Source: Cepaea nemoralis
Lineage: Eukaryota > Mollusca > Gastropoda > Stylommatophora > Helicidae
Length of the DNA stretch: 64,000 bases
Direction: 5' to 3'
NCBI GenBank assembly: GCA_014155875.1
Contig: JACEFZ010022425.1
Coordinates: 137,501-201,500, forward strand
Position 1 is the stretch's first letter; each line of letters opens with the position of its first letter. The position numbers were made by a program, and so were the translations under genes. Under the pieces are notes generated by a model. That model was not told the origin of the DNA, made no database searches, and saw only the letters and a program-made list of their open reading frames with translations. Below, piece by piece: positions 33,444 to 43,960 of this stretch.

Positions 33444-33667
33444 TGCAACTTGATATTGGAGAAGAACAATGAGGGTTTGTAAAATTCAAAGTTATAGTAA
33501 ATGTGGTGTATGTGCTAAGAAGAGTAATTGAACGTTCCATAGAAGTAAAAAAGAAGAACTACATCGTTGCTTATTGACTATACAAAGCCTTTCGATAAAG
33601 TAAGACATGTCAACATGATAAAGATGATTACAGATCTACAAACTGATGGGAAATACATTAGATTTGT
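33444..33667 (+). pseudogene. RTE-like LINE, part 2: RT palm fragment
   Basis: After the 32034-33433 insertion the older LINE resumes, including a 'KPFDKVRHVNMIKMI'-type block (the KAFD catalytic region). It is cut again at 33668 by the LTR element; the flank ATTTGT (33662-33667) is repeated at 42729-42734. Confidence 0.75.
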
Positions 33668-33979
33668 CTAACAGTGCGGGAAGACTCAAAGCAACTGCAT
33701 ACCGCAAGACAAGTCGATGGTGACTATAAATGGCAAAGTCACACCATACAATCCATCTGAGTTTATTCGTATCAAAACTGTAGAATATTACATGGATAAA
33801 ATCGCATACGACTTGTCAGCTTGAGCGGCAGATGGTAACTAACTTTCTAGCCTACGTCAACGCGTGAGCGTCCCTGGATACATAACTACGGGTGCTCACG
33901 CGTGCATCGGCTACTACACCTATTTCCCCTTTTGCACACCCTGAACCTTAAACCCCCTAGAACAGAACTACTCTGTTAT
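33668..33979 (-). repeat. 3' LTR (element-sense minus)
   Basis: Starts CTAACAGTGC and ends CTCTGTTAT on the plus strand. The ends form an inverted pair (TAACAG/CTGTTA) but lack the usual TG...CA. On the minus strand it is preceded by the purine-rich GGGTAGAGAGGAAT at 33980-33993, a polypurine tract candidate. Confidence 0.9.
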
Positions 33980-34250
33980 ATTCCTCTCTACCCTCAACAA
34001 GGCTTTTCCCTGAAAAGTCTTAATCACAAACTTACTCATTCTACCCCAAAATAATCTTACACCAACCGTTATTCTCCCAACCACAAAAAATCTCAAGCTA
34101 CCTGCTTACCCGTCTTAAACAACTCCCTCCTAACCAGTGAGTTTTATTCATTACCCTTTCTACTCCTACAACTCTACTTATATCTTATAGCCAACCGCTA
34201 TGTCCCGTCACACTTCTTCGTTTAGGTATATAACATATTAATTTATTTCT

Positions 34251-34545
34251 GTAAGGTGTGGAATGCGCCTGGCCCTGCAGCCAGCAGGGTTGGGATCGGC
34301 TAGACTCTCCCAGGAGGGGTGAAGAGCGAAAATTAGTAGCCTTCCGATGACCCGCAGACTACACAAGTCAACGCCCACCTCCACGTGGTGCAGACTAGGC
34401 AACCATGACCGCGAGGTCATGGGCTAACGGGGCTATGGCTCGCCATAGGGGATGGACTCCCTGTGGTCAGATTAGTGTCCTAAACCTGCGACTGGCCTAG
34501 CAAGCCGGCAGGGGATCTTCATACTGCTCGTAGAAAAACTAAGAA
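34251..34545 (+). ncRNA. Structured LINE leader, ribozyme candidate
   Basis: Several perfect hairpins are visible: CCCTGC-AGCCA-GCAGGG near 34280; CCATGACC-GCGA-GGTCATGG at 34403-34422 (GNRA tetraloop); and CTATGG-CTCG-CCATAG at 34433-34448. Self-cleaving HDV-like ribozymes occur at the 5' ends of some RTE and R2 LINEs. I could not fit the HDV double pseudoknot, so the ribozyme role is only a possibility. Confidence 0.35.
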
Positions 34546-34564
34546 GTATAAACGGACTGAAACA

Positions 34565-35671
34565 CTCTACTTAGCCTTTGTCGACCAAGAAAAGGCATTT
34601 GATAGGGTAGATAGAAACAAACTGTGGGAAATCCTTAAACAATATGGAGTGAGTACACATCTAACAAATCTATGTAGAAGTTTATACAACAACAGTGAAT
34701 GCATAGTGAGAGCAACTGGAGGACACTCAGAACCCTTCACCATAAGATCTGGAGTACGACAAGGTTGTGTCCTGTCCCCTCTCTTGTTCATAACATATAT
34801 AGACAACATATGTAAAGAAACCAACCAAGCAGAGATAGCAAGAATACCGCATGACGAGAACACAGAAGAAGAACCATCTGCAAATATAACCATTAGAGAA
34901 CTCCTGTTTGCGGACGACCAAGCACTAATAGCAAAATCAGAAGCTGAATTACAAGACCACATGAATAGTCTAAACGAAATGTGTAGGGAACATAACATGA
35001 AAATTAGCACAAGCAAAACAGAGGTAATGACTATAACTAAAGAAGAACAAACAGCAACAATTCACCTAAACGAACATCCCTTGAAACAAGTAAAGAGCTT
35101 CAAGTACCTAGGAAGTATAATATCATCAAATGGCAGATCAGAAGACGAGATCGAAAATAGGTGCAATAAGGCAAATCAACTCATTGGACAAATGGCACCA
35201 ATACTAAAGAACAAACATGTATCAATAACTACTAAGAAAGCACTTTACAACACAATCTTCCTACCAACTCTGTGCTACCAATGCCAAACCTGGACAATGA
35301 CAGAAAAAGAGAAAAGAAAAATCACAACAACAGAAATGAGGTTTCTGAGAAGAATACTCAACGTATCAAGAAGAGATAAGATCAGAAATGAAGAAATCAG
35401 GACTAAAGTAGGGGTTAAAGCTGCTCTAGATTTTATTAGAAAGCAGCAAGTCAAATGGTTTGGCCATGCAAGTAGGCTACCAGTCAACAGCATGCCACAA
35501 CAAGCAATGATGTACAGACCAGATGGAAACACAGGAAGAGGCCGACCACGTAAACGTTGGACGGAGGGAATAACTGAATCCATGGGAATGTCGATATACG
35601 TAGCCCATAACCGGGCACTCTCACGAAGTTTATACTTAACCTCGACACCGCAAGGTACAAGAGGAACATGA
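34565..35671 (+). pseudogene. LINE RT palm, thumb and C-terminus (N-terminally deleted)
   Basis: One open frame of 368 codons with no internal stop: FVDQEKAFDRVDRNKLW (first catalytic Asp), IRSGVRQGCVLSPLLF, LLFADDQALIAKSEAEL (FADD active site), SFKYLGSIISSNGRSEDE, FLPTLCYQCQTWTM, MRFLRRILNVSRRDKIRNEE, WFGHASRLPVNS and GRGRPRKRWTEG. The fingers region and endonuclease are missing. The intact frame supports a recent insertion. The region 33980-34240 before it holds the LTR element's 3' non-coding sequence. Confidence 0.85.
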
Positions 35672-35690
35672 TGAGATGAGATTTATTTCT

Positions 35691-38600
35691 TTTATAGGTT
35701 CTCACCGTACCTTCTATATTACAAGGTTTCATTTTATAAAACAGTTCAACAGGAATCTACCTAGATATTTCATTTCATATATACATAGGTTCATCAAAAT
35801 CGTTGGTATATAAACACAATTTGAAGCTTGTCATGCGTTATGCAACCTCTCATATTCTCCCGACATCAACAAAACAACACAGGATAGACAGAAAAATGGG
35901 GTGCGCACCCAGAAGATAGCAAGAAGTAGTCACAAAGCAATCACATTTATCCTCCCTTGCATTCACAAAAACTTTATAGAATAAAGTTTTATTTAAAAAA
36001 ACGCATCTTATAATCCATGAATATATACTTCTGTTTGTTAAAAATTACGTCGATCCAAAATTTCTTCCTTATATACTTAATATTAAAACTTGTAACATTT
36101 GTGCTGCCACCCACAACCATTAAAATAGTACTTTATGACTATATTTCCCATGGCTCATGTTCAATCATGATTAAACCATAATAATATTGACAATGTTCAT
36201 TTCTTATGAACATACTTTCTAATACTATACCTATGTTCCATGCTGACAACCACAGTTCTCTTTTTAAAACCAATTAACGCTGCTTAGCACAGCTCCTATT
36301 TTAACCCCCCCCCCCTCCCCTACATCCCATTATAACCATCATTGGTCATGGACGTATCCAACTTCGTACTAAACCATATGTGCTGCTATCTACAGCCCCA
36401 TTTATGTCCACCCCCAATTAACTAACTCCTTATATTCCTATTTATGGCATTATATTCCCATTGATGCTGACTAACGCAGCTCCTTTTTATACCACCCATA
36501 GACGTTACCTACGTTAACTTCTTATAAACACCAGTAAGCTCCATTTCAAATCTCTACAACATTTTACTCACTCCATGTTTTCCCATTTAAAGTCGTTTGC
36601 TTATTATCATCTGAACGAAGGGTTCTCCATAAGGCCCCATTTTGTTGCTTTCACTAATCTTTCCTCAGAGCAAAATAATAACAATTATCTTTTCAATCCA
36701 ATTTTAACAACCATCAAGTTAATGCAATAAGTTTAAACAAGTCAAAATAACTGAAACTACAAGTTACGAGAGTTATTAAACCAAGCATAATTCACAATAC
36801 AACTCTTTCCCCCCCCCCCCCCCCCCCCCCAATGTGTCATATATGGTTTTATCCCCAACATAATATACATAATAAAATTAGCATCAATTTAAATCAATAC
36901 AGCTAATATCGGTCTCTTTTACGGACCGATAATTTACCCTTAAAGGAAAGAAAACACAACAAGTCTTATCCTAAAATCAAATGATAACCATTTTACAGAA
37001 CCAATTCAATCAAAATAATGTTCCATACTATATATAATGAAATGAACTATACTTTCGATTTAAATCCAAGAAAACTCAACAATTAGAGTCATTAGACCAG
37101 TCTATCTACTACCCTATTCTACTTAATACATTATTCTGTAATCTACAGCTATTGTATTTCATCAACCATCGTATATAAGATAACCGATTTGTCTTCTAAC
37201 ACAGGTCAACCATTATAAATCCTTCTTAAATAATAGCAAAAGAAATTCTTCTCCTGCAATCTGCAGAATATCCTATCAATTTATTTATCATATCTCCACT
37301 TTTTCAGTAATTCTAGATTTTTCTCTATAATTGCCATATTTCAATTTTTTTCAACTTTACAAGTCAAACCATTGATTATCTCCCTTCATAATATTCCATC
37401 TCTTACAAGACTAACTTATAACGACAGCACTATATTTGAAATATGAAGGAAACAATTACTGTTAACTACAGCTCAAATTGCTCCATTTACTATCTAGTGT
37501 GGCTATTTCAGCGTACAACCACTCATCTACCTACTAAGGGGAATTGTAACTCGGCACACTTGTTTTCTAATCTATTTGTTTCCCTTGGATTTGATTTGTT
37601 CTCAGAATTACTCACTTCTGCCTCTCTCACCCTTACTCCTCAGTTTTCCTTATTGTCTTCACCAACCACCATTACTTTCAAACTCTTCCCTTCAAAATTA
37701 ACTCAGACAAGAAATTCTTTACATATATGCACGGCACTCGTATTTTATGCTTCTCACATGCACTAACCACTCGCTGTGATTATTCTCGTATCACGACAAC
37801 CCGACGTACATATACTATTTCTTCCAAGAAAACAATTTAGACACCAATTCGACATTCTACCAAATTACTCAACGCACCCTAAGCATATCGCTCACTTTTC
37901 TTCCAGCACGCGTATGTATTTATTCTTCCACAGACAGTGACACAATCTCCCTTCACACCGGGTCTAAGACATACCAGCCAGCCTGTATATCTATGCGCTG
38001 CTACCAATCATCACCCGACATCGTTCTACCCATACATTCCAACCAGATGGCGTTTCGAAACTTCACTCTTCACTTCATTCTCTAATCAGCACGACGAACA
38101 CTTGCAAGTTTGTCTACACATTTACACACGCAAAAAAAAAAACGCATAACCAAACAAATCACTAACTTCTACTCAACCTCCTCTCCTCATCCTACACTAT
38201 TAACGCGACGGATTCTCTCACCTCTGCCAATGCTACTATATCTGCTTCCCGAACCAACAAGCGAAAATTTAATTCTATCTCAGACATCACGTCATAGCAT
38301 TTTCATACTCCAGTTACTCTTCCAAAAGCTCTGAGTCAAGCCATCAAAAACAACGCATCTATTCTAGTACTTCGCGTTCATAATTAGTTTACCTTTCTCC
38401 ATGCAAATTCTGTGCTGAGTCTACCCTACTTTAATCACACCAGTTATATATCACTCAACATGATCAAGCCACTCCATCCGGCCATTCCGGACAAGGGACG
38501 TTTCAATTTCCACATTGTCTAATCTCCTCGCATCACAACCAAACACAAGATATTCTTTATAGCGTATCCACGTAGAATATTCCACCACTCACCAAACAGC

Positions 38601-38745
38601 TTGTCAAATTAATCTAATCATTTGCCGTGACTCTCATGACCCCAAAATGCACTATGTCTGCACCGTATATCTATGATACTACAAACCAAAACAATCATCT
38701 CGTAAGCCAAAGACATAACTGTCAAAAAAGACTGTCATTACGCCA
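35691..38745. other. Non-coding interior of the LTR element
   Basis: AT-rich and strand-biased (pyrimidine-rich on plus), with C-runs at 36306-36319 and 36808-36830. No RT, RNase H or integrase motif was found on either strand. Frames such as 37443-37766 and 37937-38334 are low-complexity. In element sense this follows gag, where pol would normally be. Confidence 0.6.
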
Positions 38746-38749
38746 CCAT

Positions 38750-38970
38750 CAATACCTTGCGGGTATGGCAGAGGGTCTTTGAGCCTGAGTGAAGTAAAGA
38801 GCCCATCCTGCAGTGCAGTAGCGCCGCGAACTGTGCAGAGTTAGGATTTCTCTTTTTGCGACAGAAAAAATCCGACACCTTAGACCGGATGATACGAACC
38901 CGGGCCTCGACCGAATGAGACGTCCCCGGCGTTCCCTAGCCTCATCGGCCAGACCGCTCCTCGCCAAAAC
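38750..38970 (-). repeat. tRNA-headed SINE, complete
   Basis: On the minus strand, a tRNA-Leu/Ser-like head (TCTGGCCGATGAGGCTAGG as A-box, GGGTTCGTATC as B-box) is followed by a 3' domain. That domain matches 17845-17955, with blocks AAAAAGAGAAATCCTAA, CTGCACAGTTCGCGGCG, CTTCACTCAGGCTC and CCGCAAGGTA. It lies inside the LTR element. Confidence 0.75.
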
Positions 38971-39885
38971 ATGCAATATGCTATTCATCATGCCTCAGAA
39001 TTCTGACAGCTATAAGGCGTATCTTCTAACCCAACTATTTCATTGTCTCCTAGCTACTAATGTGTGTCCTCTCTCGTACGATCTTATCTTCAGTATCTAT
39101 ACATGTCAACTGCCATTAAAGTATTCCGGTCTTAGGGTCATATATTCTCTGATCTTTTTATGTCATCTTCCGTAGTCGAGTAATTTCTGCTATCTGTCTA
39201 TTACTATCTTCTTCTTAAGTGCTTTCTTTCTATTCCTTTATTGCTATTTCGTCTTTCCCGCGTCGGGTCTGCTCAGTATACGTAACATATCTCTTATTAC
39301 CTCCTTCCTTCCTCGTCTTCAGAAGATTCGCTAACGATGGTCTCAACAGCTTATCAGAGTAACTGCAGACATGGCACAATAGCTCTGATAGTCGGAACCG
39401 AGCGTCTGACCTTCTTCTTATTATACCTCCATACTTCCTGTTCGCGTTTGGAGATAACTCAATATCTCTATCTGGGGACGCTGCCACGTCCGTCGTACCT
39501 ACATTACATAGTAGACGCTTCGTCTTCCTGTCATTAAAGTACATTTTCTAACTTTCTGTCTGAGTGCTTTCTTGTTTAACGTCTCTACATACATTCTCCT
39601 TAATTTTGACTGGCGGCACCTTTTCAATTTTACTTGTGTCAGTTTCAATAAGTTCTATAATCGTTTGTGGTCCCCTTCCCTACTTGCGTTTTAGTCGGTT
39701 GTACCGTGTCTACTGAGTCTGCGTATTATTATCTACCACTTCCATCATCTGCATCTGTGTCTCTCTTTCTGCCTACTTCTACAACTGAACACACCGGTCG
39801 TATCATCAGCTAGAGGTTCTGTTAGTCTGATGCTGATGTTTGCACTTTGTTTGACCTGCGAGTGCATATCTCAAACCTTCTGATT
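38971..39885 (-). other. LTR element region after gag, unassigned
   Basis: A 104-codon minus frame (39230-39544) and a broken continuation upstream (blocks like TIIELIETDTSKIEKVPP) look protein-derived. They match no domain I recognise; no protease D-T/S-G motif was seen. They could be a gag tail or a degraded protease region. Confidence 0.35.
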
Positions 39886-41269
39886 TCAACCATGACTTCT
39901 CAGTGTTCTCAGGCTCTGCATTATAGATGGCAAGTTCCAGTGTCGTCTTTTCTGATGAAAATTATGTCTCTGCGCCACCATGACTTCTGGCCTGCTATGT
40001 TGTTTCTCTTCATATCTCGTTTTCCACCTCGTCACGTCGTTTACCTCCGTCTGTTCGGTAGTTTCTTGCATGTGTATAGACGGTGTCTTGCCCAAAGCAG
40101 GTTGAACTTGGACGTGGCCTAGCGTACTGGTATCGAATTCTGCCATTCGATTGGAAACCCCGACTACTATGTCTATCTACTGATGTGTCCGTGTTTCTAT
40201 ATTATTTATACTATTTCGTCTCCAGTTATTACCACCGTACCTAATGTTCGTTGGTACTTCTACTCTTTGTTCAATATTTCTCTGGTTCCCTGTCCTTCTA
40301 AAATTCCTTTGCATTTCTCCAAACTTCCTATTTGGTCTACTATTCATACTTCCATTCTGTGCACTAACCTGAGCACGTCTGTTGCCACAAAATCTAAAAG
40401 TGTGTCCTCTCTGTCCGCAATACCAACAGAGCATATTGTACCAGTTACTGTTTCTCTTATAGAATTTCTCATCTGTCTTCCTGTATTTGATTACTTTTCG
40501 GTTATTATTTCCATGCAGTGTCTGTATTTCTCCCCGTCTTCTCCATCCGTACCTTGCTTGTCCTATCTCCATAGGTTCCTTCAATTCTCTCCTTTCTCTA
40601 TTTGTTCCTATTTCTCGTCCTTACCCTTAGTCTAAATCTTCTTCTTAAGCTCTCCTCTTGTACCGCGATATCTACGGCCTGTGATAACCTCTGCCAGGGT
40701 TTTCTCTCATTAATTTAAACTTCAGTCCATCCGACTTTATACCGTCTACAAAATTTCCAACTAACATCCTTTCTACCTCCTCACCTTGTACGTTCTGTCC
40801 CAGAAACGCCTCTTCAGCTAAATTAATTAACCTGTCATTAAATAATTGCACAGTTTCTCCACTGTTCTGCTTGGATTGTCTTAACACTGAGAAAGCGTGT
40901 TGCGCATCCGTGATCTCCTTATACTTGTGAGCTAGATCATCTTTAAAATGTTCCAAGTCTCATCTGCCCCAGCTTCTAACTTCCTTCTAATATGATCTGA
41001 AACCGGTGATACAGTGGCCTGGTAAGCAATTGTTTCTTCTCCTCGTCTGTCGCTCCTACCAAAAATGCATGTTTCTCCACCGAGGTCATCCATTTCTTGA
41101 AATCTCTCGCCTGCCCACTGAATTTTTCAATATCTGTACCTACCCCTTGCTGCTTTATTGCGGAGTTGAGTCTGCCTATTACTCTGCTCACTCCACCCAA
41201 AACCTGTGTCAAAGAAGCCTCATCTTGTGCCATTGTAATATTTTTGTTAATTATTCTAATTTCACTCAA
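39886..41269 (-). pseudogene. LTR element gag
   Basis: Minus frames 41269-40976, 40956-40672, 40584-40177 and 40146-39886 form one gag-like region. The first has 'IEKFSGQARDFKKWMTSVEK', a capsid-type block. The second has 'TDAQHAFSVLRQSKQNSGET', 'LINLAEEAF' and 'LVGNFVDGIKSDGLK'. The third is basic and carries a CCHC knuckle, CWYCGQRGHTFRFC (C-x2-C-x4-H-x4-C). Frame changes near 40965 and 40630 break it. Role: particle and RNA packaging. Confidence 0.8.
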
Positions 41270-41467
41270 TAGAAACTATTTCACAATTACAATATAGTTA
41301 TCTATAATTAATATACCTTTTAGGTAAGAATACAACGCAAAACGTATTCAAACTGTACTAGTGTCCTGTCCTTGCAAAGTTTCTCTCAAACGAGGGGCGT
41401 AACAATTACTTCTGCTTTTCGTCCCGTAAAATCTCTGGATTCAGGATCTGGCTCCTCTCAAGCGTGA

Positions 41468-41650
41468 TGGCTTAGCTTCTTCGGAGTTCACCCTTGGACG
41501 GGCACTTCTGAACTTTGGCTTCACCCCTGGACGGGCACTTCTGAACTTTGGCTTCACCCCTGGACGGGCACTTCTGAACTTTGGCTTCACCCCTGGACGG
41601 GCACTTCTGAACTTTGGCTTCACCCCTGGACGGGCACTTCTGAACTTTGG
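41468..41650 (-). repeat. 33-bp minisatellite in the LTR element leader
   Basis: Five copies with period exactly 33 bases (GGCACTTCTG at 41501, 41534, 41567, 41600, 41633). On the minus strand it translates as repeats of VKPKFRSARPG in a 60-codon frame. It lies between the 5' LTR and gag. Confidence 0.95.
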
Positions 41651-41931
41651 ATTTCTGCTCTGGTCAGATAAATAATGCGTTCAAGTAGGCTATCCTCTTC
41701 AGCAGGGTCGGCAACCATTATGCCCACCCGCCTCAGAGGCGCCCAATGCGGTTGGATCGCATACCATGCAACAGATTTTCATTATTCGAGCGTTATTAGC
41801 TGCATGCAAAAATTGACTGAGTTTGAAGGTGAACTTGAGCGGACTTCCTATGCCATCTCTTCAGGTTGAGAGCGTGTGTTTGACAGCGTGTATCAATCAA
41901 AACCTGTAGTTTGGAGTTCACTTCTGTTGGT

Positions 41932-42042
41932 GGCCCTGGACAGCCTCTTGAGAATTAGTGATAACGATCAGCGGCCCTGGACAGCCTCTTGAGAATTAGT
42001 GATAACGATCAGCGGCCCTGGACAGCCTCTTGAGAATTAGCG
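41932..42042. repeat. 41-bp minisatellite
   Basis: Three near-identical copies of a unit starting GGCCCTGGACAGCCTCTTGA, in the leader of the LTR element. The third copy ends with AGCGACATTC instead of the AGTGATAACG of the first two. Confidence 0.95.
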
Positions 42043-42104
42043 ACATTCTGGCTATTGTCCTCGAAATTGATATTGTTCAGTCAACGGCCATGGTAGGAAT
42101 TGCA

Positions 42105-42215
42105 AATGTTTAGGCAACGGCTCTTGTAGCCCCCTTGAATTTGATACTGCAGGACAGCGGCTATTGTAGCCCCCTTGAATTTGATACCGCAGGACAGCGG
42201 CTATTGTAGCCTTCT
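42105..42215. repeat. About 46-bp minisatellite
   Basis: Between two and three copies of GGCTATTGTAGCCCCCTTGA / ATTTGATAC.GCAGGACAGC, the third leader repeat of this LTR element. Confidence 0.9.
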
Positions 42216-42392
42216 TGAAAACAGTCTACAGTGTGGCTCTCGCAAAAGTTGTAGAACCCGCCATGTTTTCTACACGCGTTCAGTAAGGTCCTTTGAGTGT
42301 AGCCGCAGTTGTTTTCAATACATTCACGGGAAGTTCCCACTGAACTTGGTACTTTGTGTAGGCCGCGACAACCACAAATTTTTGGAAATCCT

Positions 42393-42405
42393 GGTCACGG
42401 CACCA
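42393..42405 (-). other. Primer binding site candidate
   Basis: On the minus strand TGGTGCCGTGACC starts 11 bases after the LTR end. It is complementary to a tRNA 3' end reading GGTCACGGCACCA. The position and the terminal TGG fit a tRNA-primed LTR element and set its orientation. Confidence 0.6.
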
Positions 42406-42416
42406 ATTTGAGTCCT

Positions 42417-42728
42417 CTAACAGTGCGGGAAGACTCAAAGCAACTGCATACCGCAAGACAAGTCGATGGTGACTATAAATGACAAAGTCAAACCATACAA
42501 TCCATCTGAGTTTATTCGTATCAAAACTGTAGAATATTACATGGATAAAATCGCATACGACTTGTCAGCTTGAGCGGCAGATGGTAACTAACTTTCTAGC
42601 CTACGTCAACGCGTGAGCGTCCCTGGATACATAACTACGGGTGCTCACGCGTGCATCGGCTACTAAACCTATTTCCCCTTTTGCACACCCTGCCCCTTAA
42701 ACCCCATAGAACAGAACTACTCTGTTAT
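42417..42728 (-). repeat. 5' LTR (element-sense minus)
   Basis: Same 312 bases as 33668-33979 with about 6 substitutions. ATTTGT follows at 42729-42734. Confidence 0.9.
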
Positions 42729-42734
42729 ATTTGT

Positions 42735-43672
42735 TAAAAACAATATATTGCAAACAACAAGCTGCCATAAGAATTGATAATGAAGTAGGTTAATATTAGC
42801 CTATTAAGAGAAGTGGATGTGGACATGGATGTGTAATGTCTCCAGATCTTGTTTCCCTGTACATTGAACATATTTTTAGAAATGTACAAGCTATAAAAGC
42901 AAACATCATTAACATTAGATATGCAGATGATACAGTACTGATTGCAGAAAATGATTAGGATCTGCAACATTTAGTAGATGTGGTTGTTGCACACAATGAA
43001 CAATTAAGGTTAGAATTAAATTGTACGAAGACACAGGTTATGGTCGTCACTAGGAAGAACGAAATACACAATGTAATATACAAGTAACTAGAGATATTCT
43101 TAAAGAAGTCAATCGGTACAATTATCTCGGAACCTGATGAGAGATGTCTTGGAGAGATTAGAACAAGAGTCGGTATGGCGAAGGTAGCCTCTTGCAAGAT
43201 GAAAAACATACTGACCAATAAAAAGATGTCAATTGCTAAGAGAAAAAGAGTGTTGAGGTATTACATAGAACCTGCATTTTTGTATGGATGTAAACCGTGG
43301 ACAATGAGCAGTAAAACTGAAAAACATCTGATAGCTGTGGAAATGTGGTTTTCTAACGAAAATGCACAGAATACCATTGACAGAAAGAAAAACCAATGGC
43401 CAAGTCCTAAAAGAAATAAATGAAATTCGTAAAATGATTAAAGAAATTAGACGTAGACATTAAATATTTTTGGGCATTTTAGAGAAGAAATAATTTGGGC
43501 AACTTGGTGACAACTGGCAAGATCGAGGGGAAGAGAACAATGGAAAAAAACAGAGAAGTAAATACCTGGATGATTTTGCCACATGGCATGGTCGAGACAA
43601 GAACACTGAGCTGATCCACGACTCTGGTGATCGAATGAAATGCCGAATCATGACCGCCCACATGATGGATAG
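42735..43672 (+). pseudogene. RTE-like LINE, part 3: RT active site and C-terminus
   Basis: This resumes the LINE split at 33667. Seen: a GCGHGCVMSPDLVSLYIEHIF-like block (shortened), IRYADDTVLIAEND (the YADD active site), MSIAKRKRVLRYYIEPAFLY with GCKPWTMSS, and near the 3' end VTTGKIEGKRTMEKN. The final 60 bases (GTGATCGAATGAAATGCCG to CCGCCCACATGATGG) match the tail at 50329-50410 in reverse. Several stops and frame changes are present. Confidence 0.8.
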
Positions 43673-43960
43673 ATGATGGCAATGACAGAAGGGAAAATAC
43701 TCAGAAATTCACTGAATTACCTACTATGTTATTGCAGGAGTTGATGACAATGATAGATGGGAAAACGCATACAACCTTACAGAATTATCTATCACCTAAT
43801 TGCAGGAGGTGGTGGAAATGGTAGATTAGAAGCTACACAGAACTTCTGTGGATTATCTACCATCATATTGCATGCGTTAAGGACAATGTTAGACTAGGGG
43901 GTGGGGGAGAGCCTACATCTCCAATGAATTGTCAAAGATTCTACTGCAGGACAATGGGAA
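43673..43960. repeat. Tandem repeat after the LINE 3' end, unit about 68 bp
   Basis: Four diverged copies beginning near GATGATGGCAATGACAGA, GATGACAATGATAGATGG, GGTGGAAATGGTAGATTA and AGGACAATGTTAGACTAG. Each ends in ATT.TACT..TATTGCAGGAG-like sequence. It starts exactly where the RTE-like LINE ends. Confidence 0.75.

Larger units (their letters stand above)
34251..35680 (+). mobile_element. Internally deleted LINE with intact TSD
   Basis: ATTTATTTCT at 34241-34250 and 35681-35690 is an exact 10-bp TSD. The element has a 295-base GC-rich structured leader (34251-34545) joined directly to the RT palm, with no endonuclease or N-terminal RT. It then runs to a GATGAGATGAG tail. Because the leader is present, this is an internal deletion, not ordinary 5' truncation. 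Confidence 0.85.
33668..42728 (-). mobile_element. LTR retrotransposon with gag but no recognisable pol
   Basis: Two 312-bp direct LTRs (33668-33979, 42417-42728) differ at about 6 positions, so the insertion is recent. They are flanked by ATTTGT. Orientation is minus: a primer-binding-site-like sequence follows the 42.4-kb LTR, gag frames run leftward, and a purine tract precedes the 33.7-kb LTR on that strand. Between gag and the 3' LTR I find no RT, integrase or RNase H. It therefore looks non-autonomous (LARD-like), using enzymes from a relative. A LINE (34251-35680) and a SINE lie inside. Confidence 0.85.

Noticed and set aside
37443..38334. Small plus frames inside the LTR element
   Set aside because: Low complexity, opposite to the element sense, no motif.
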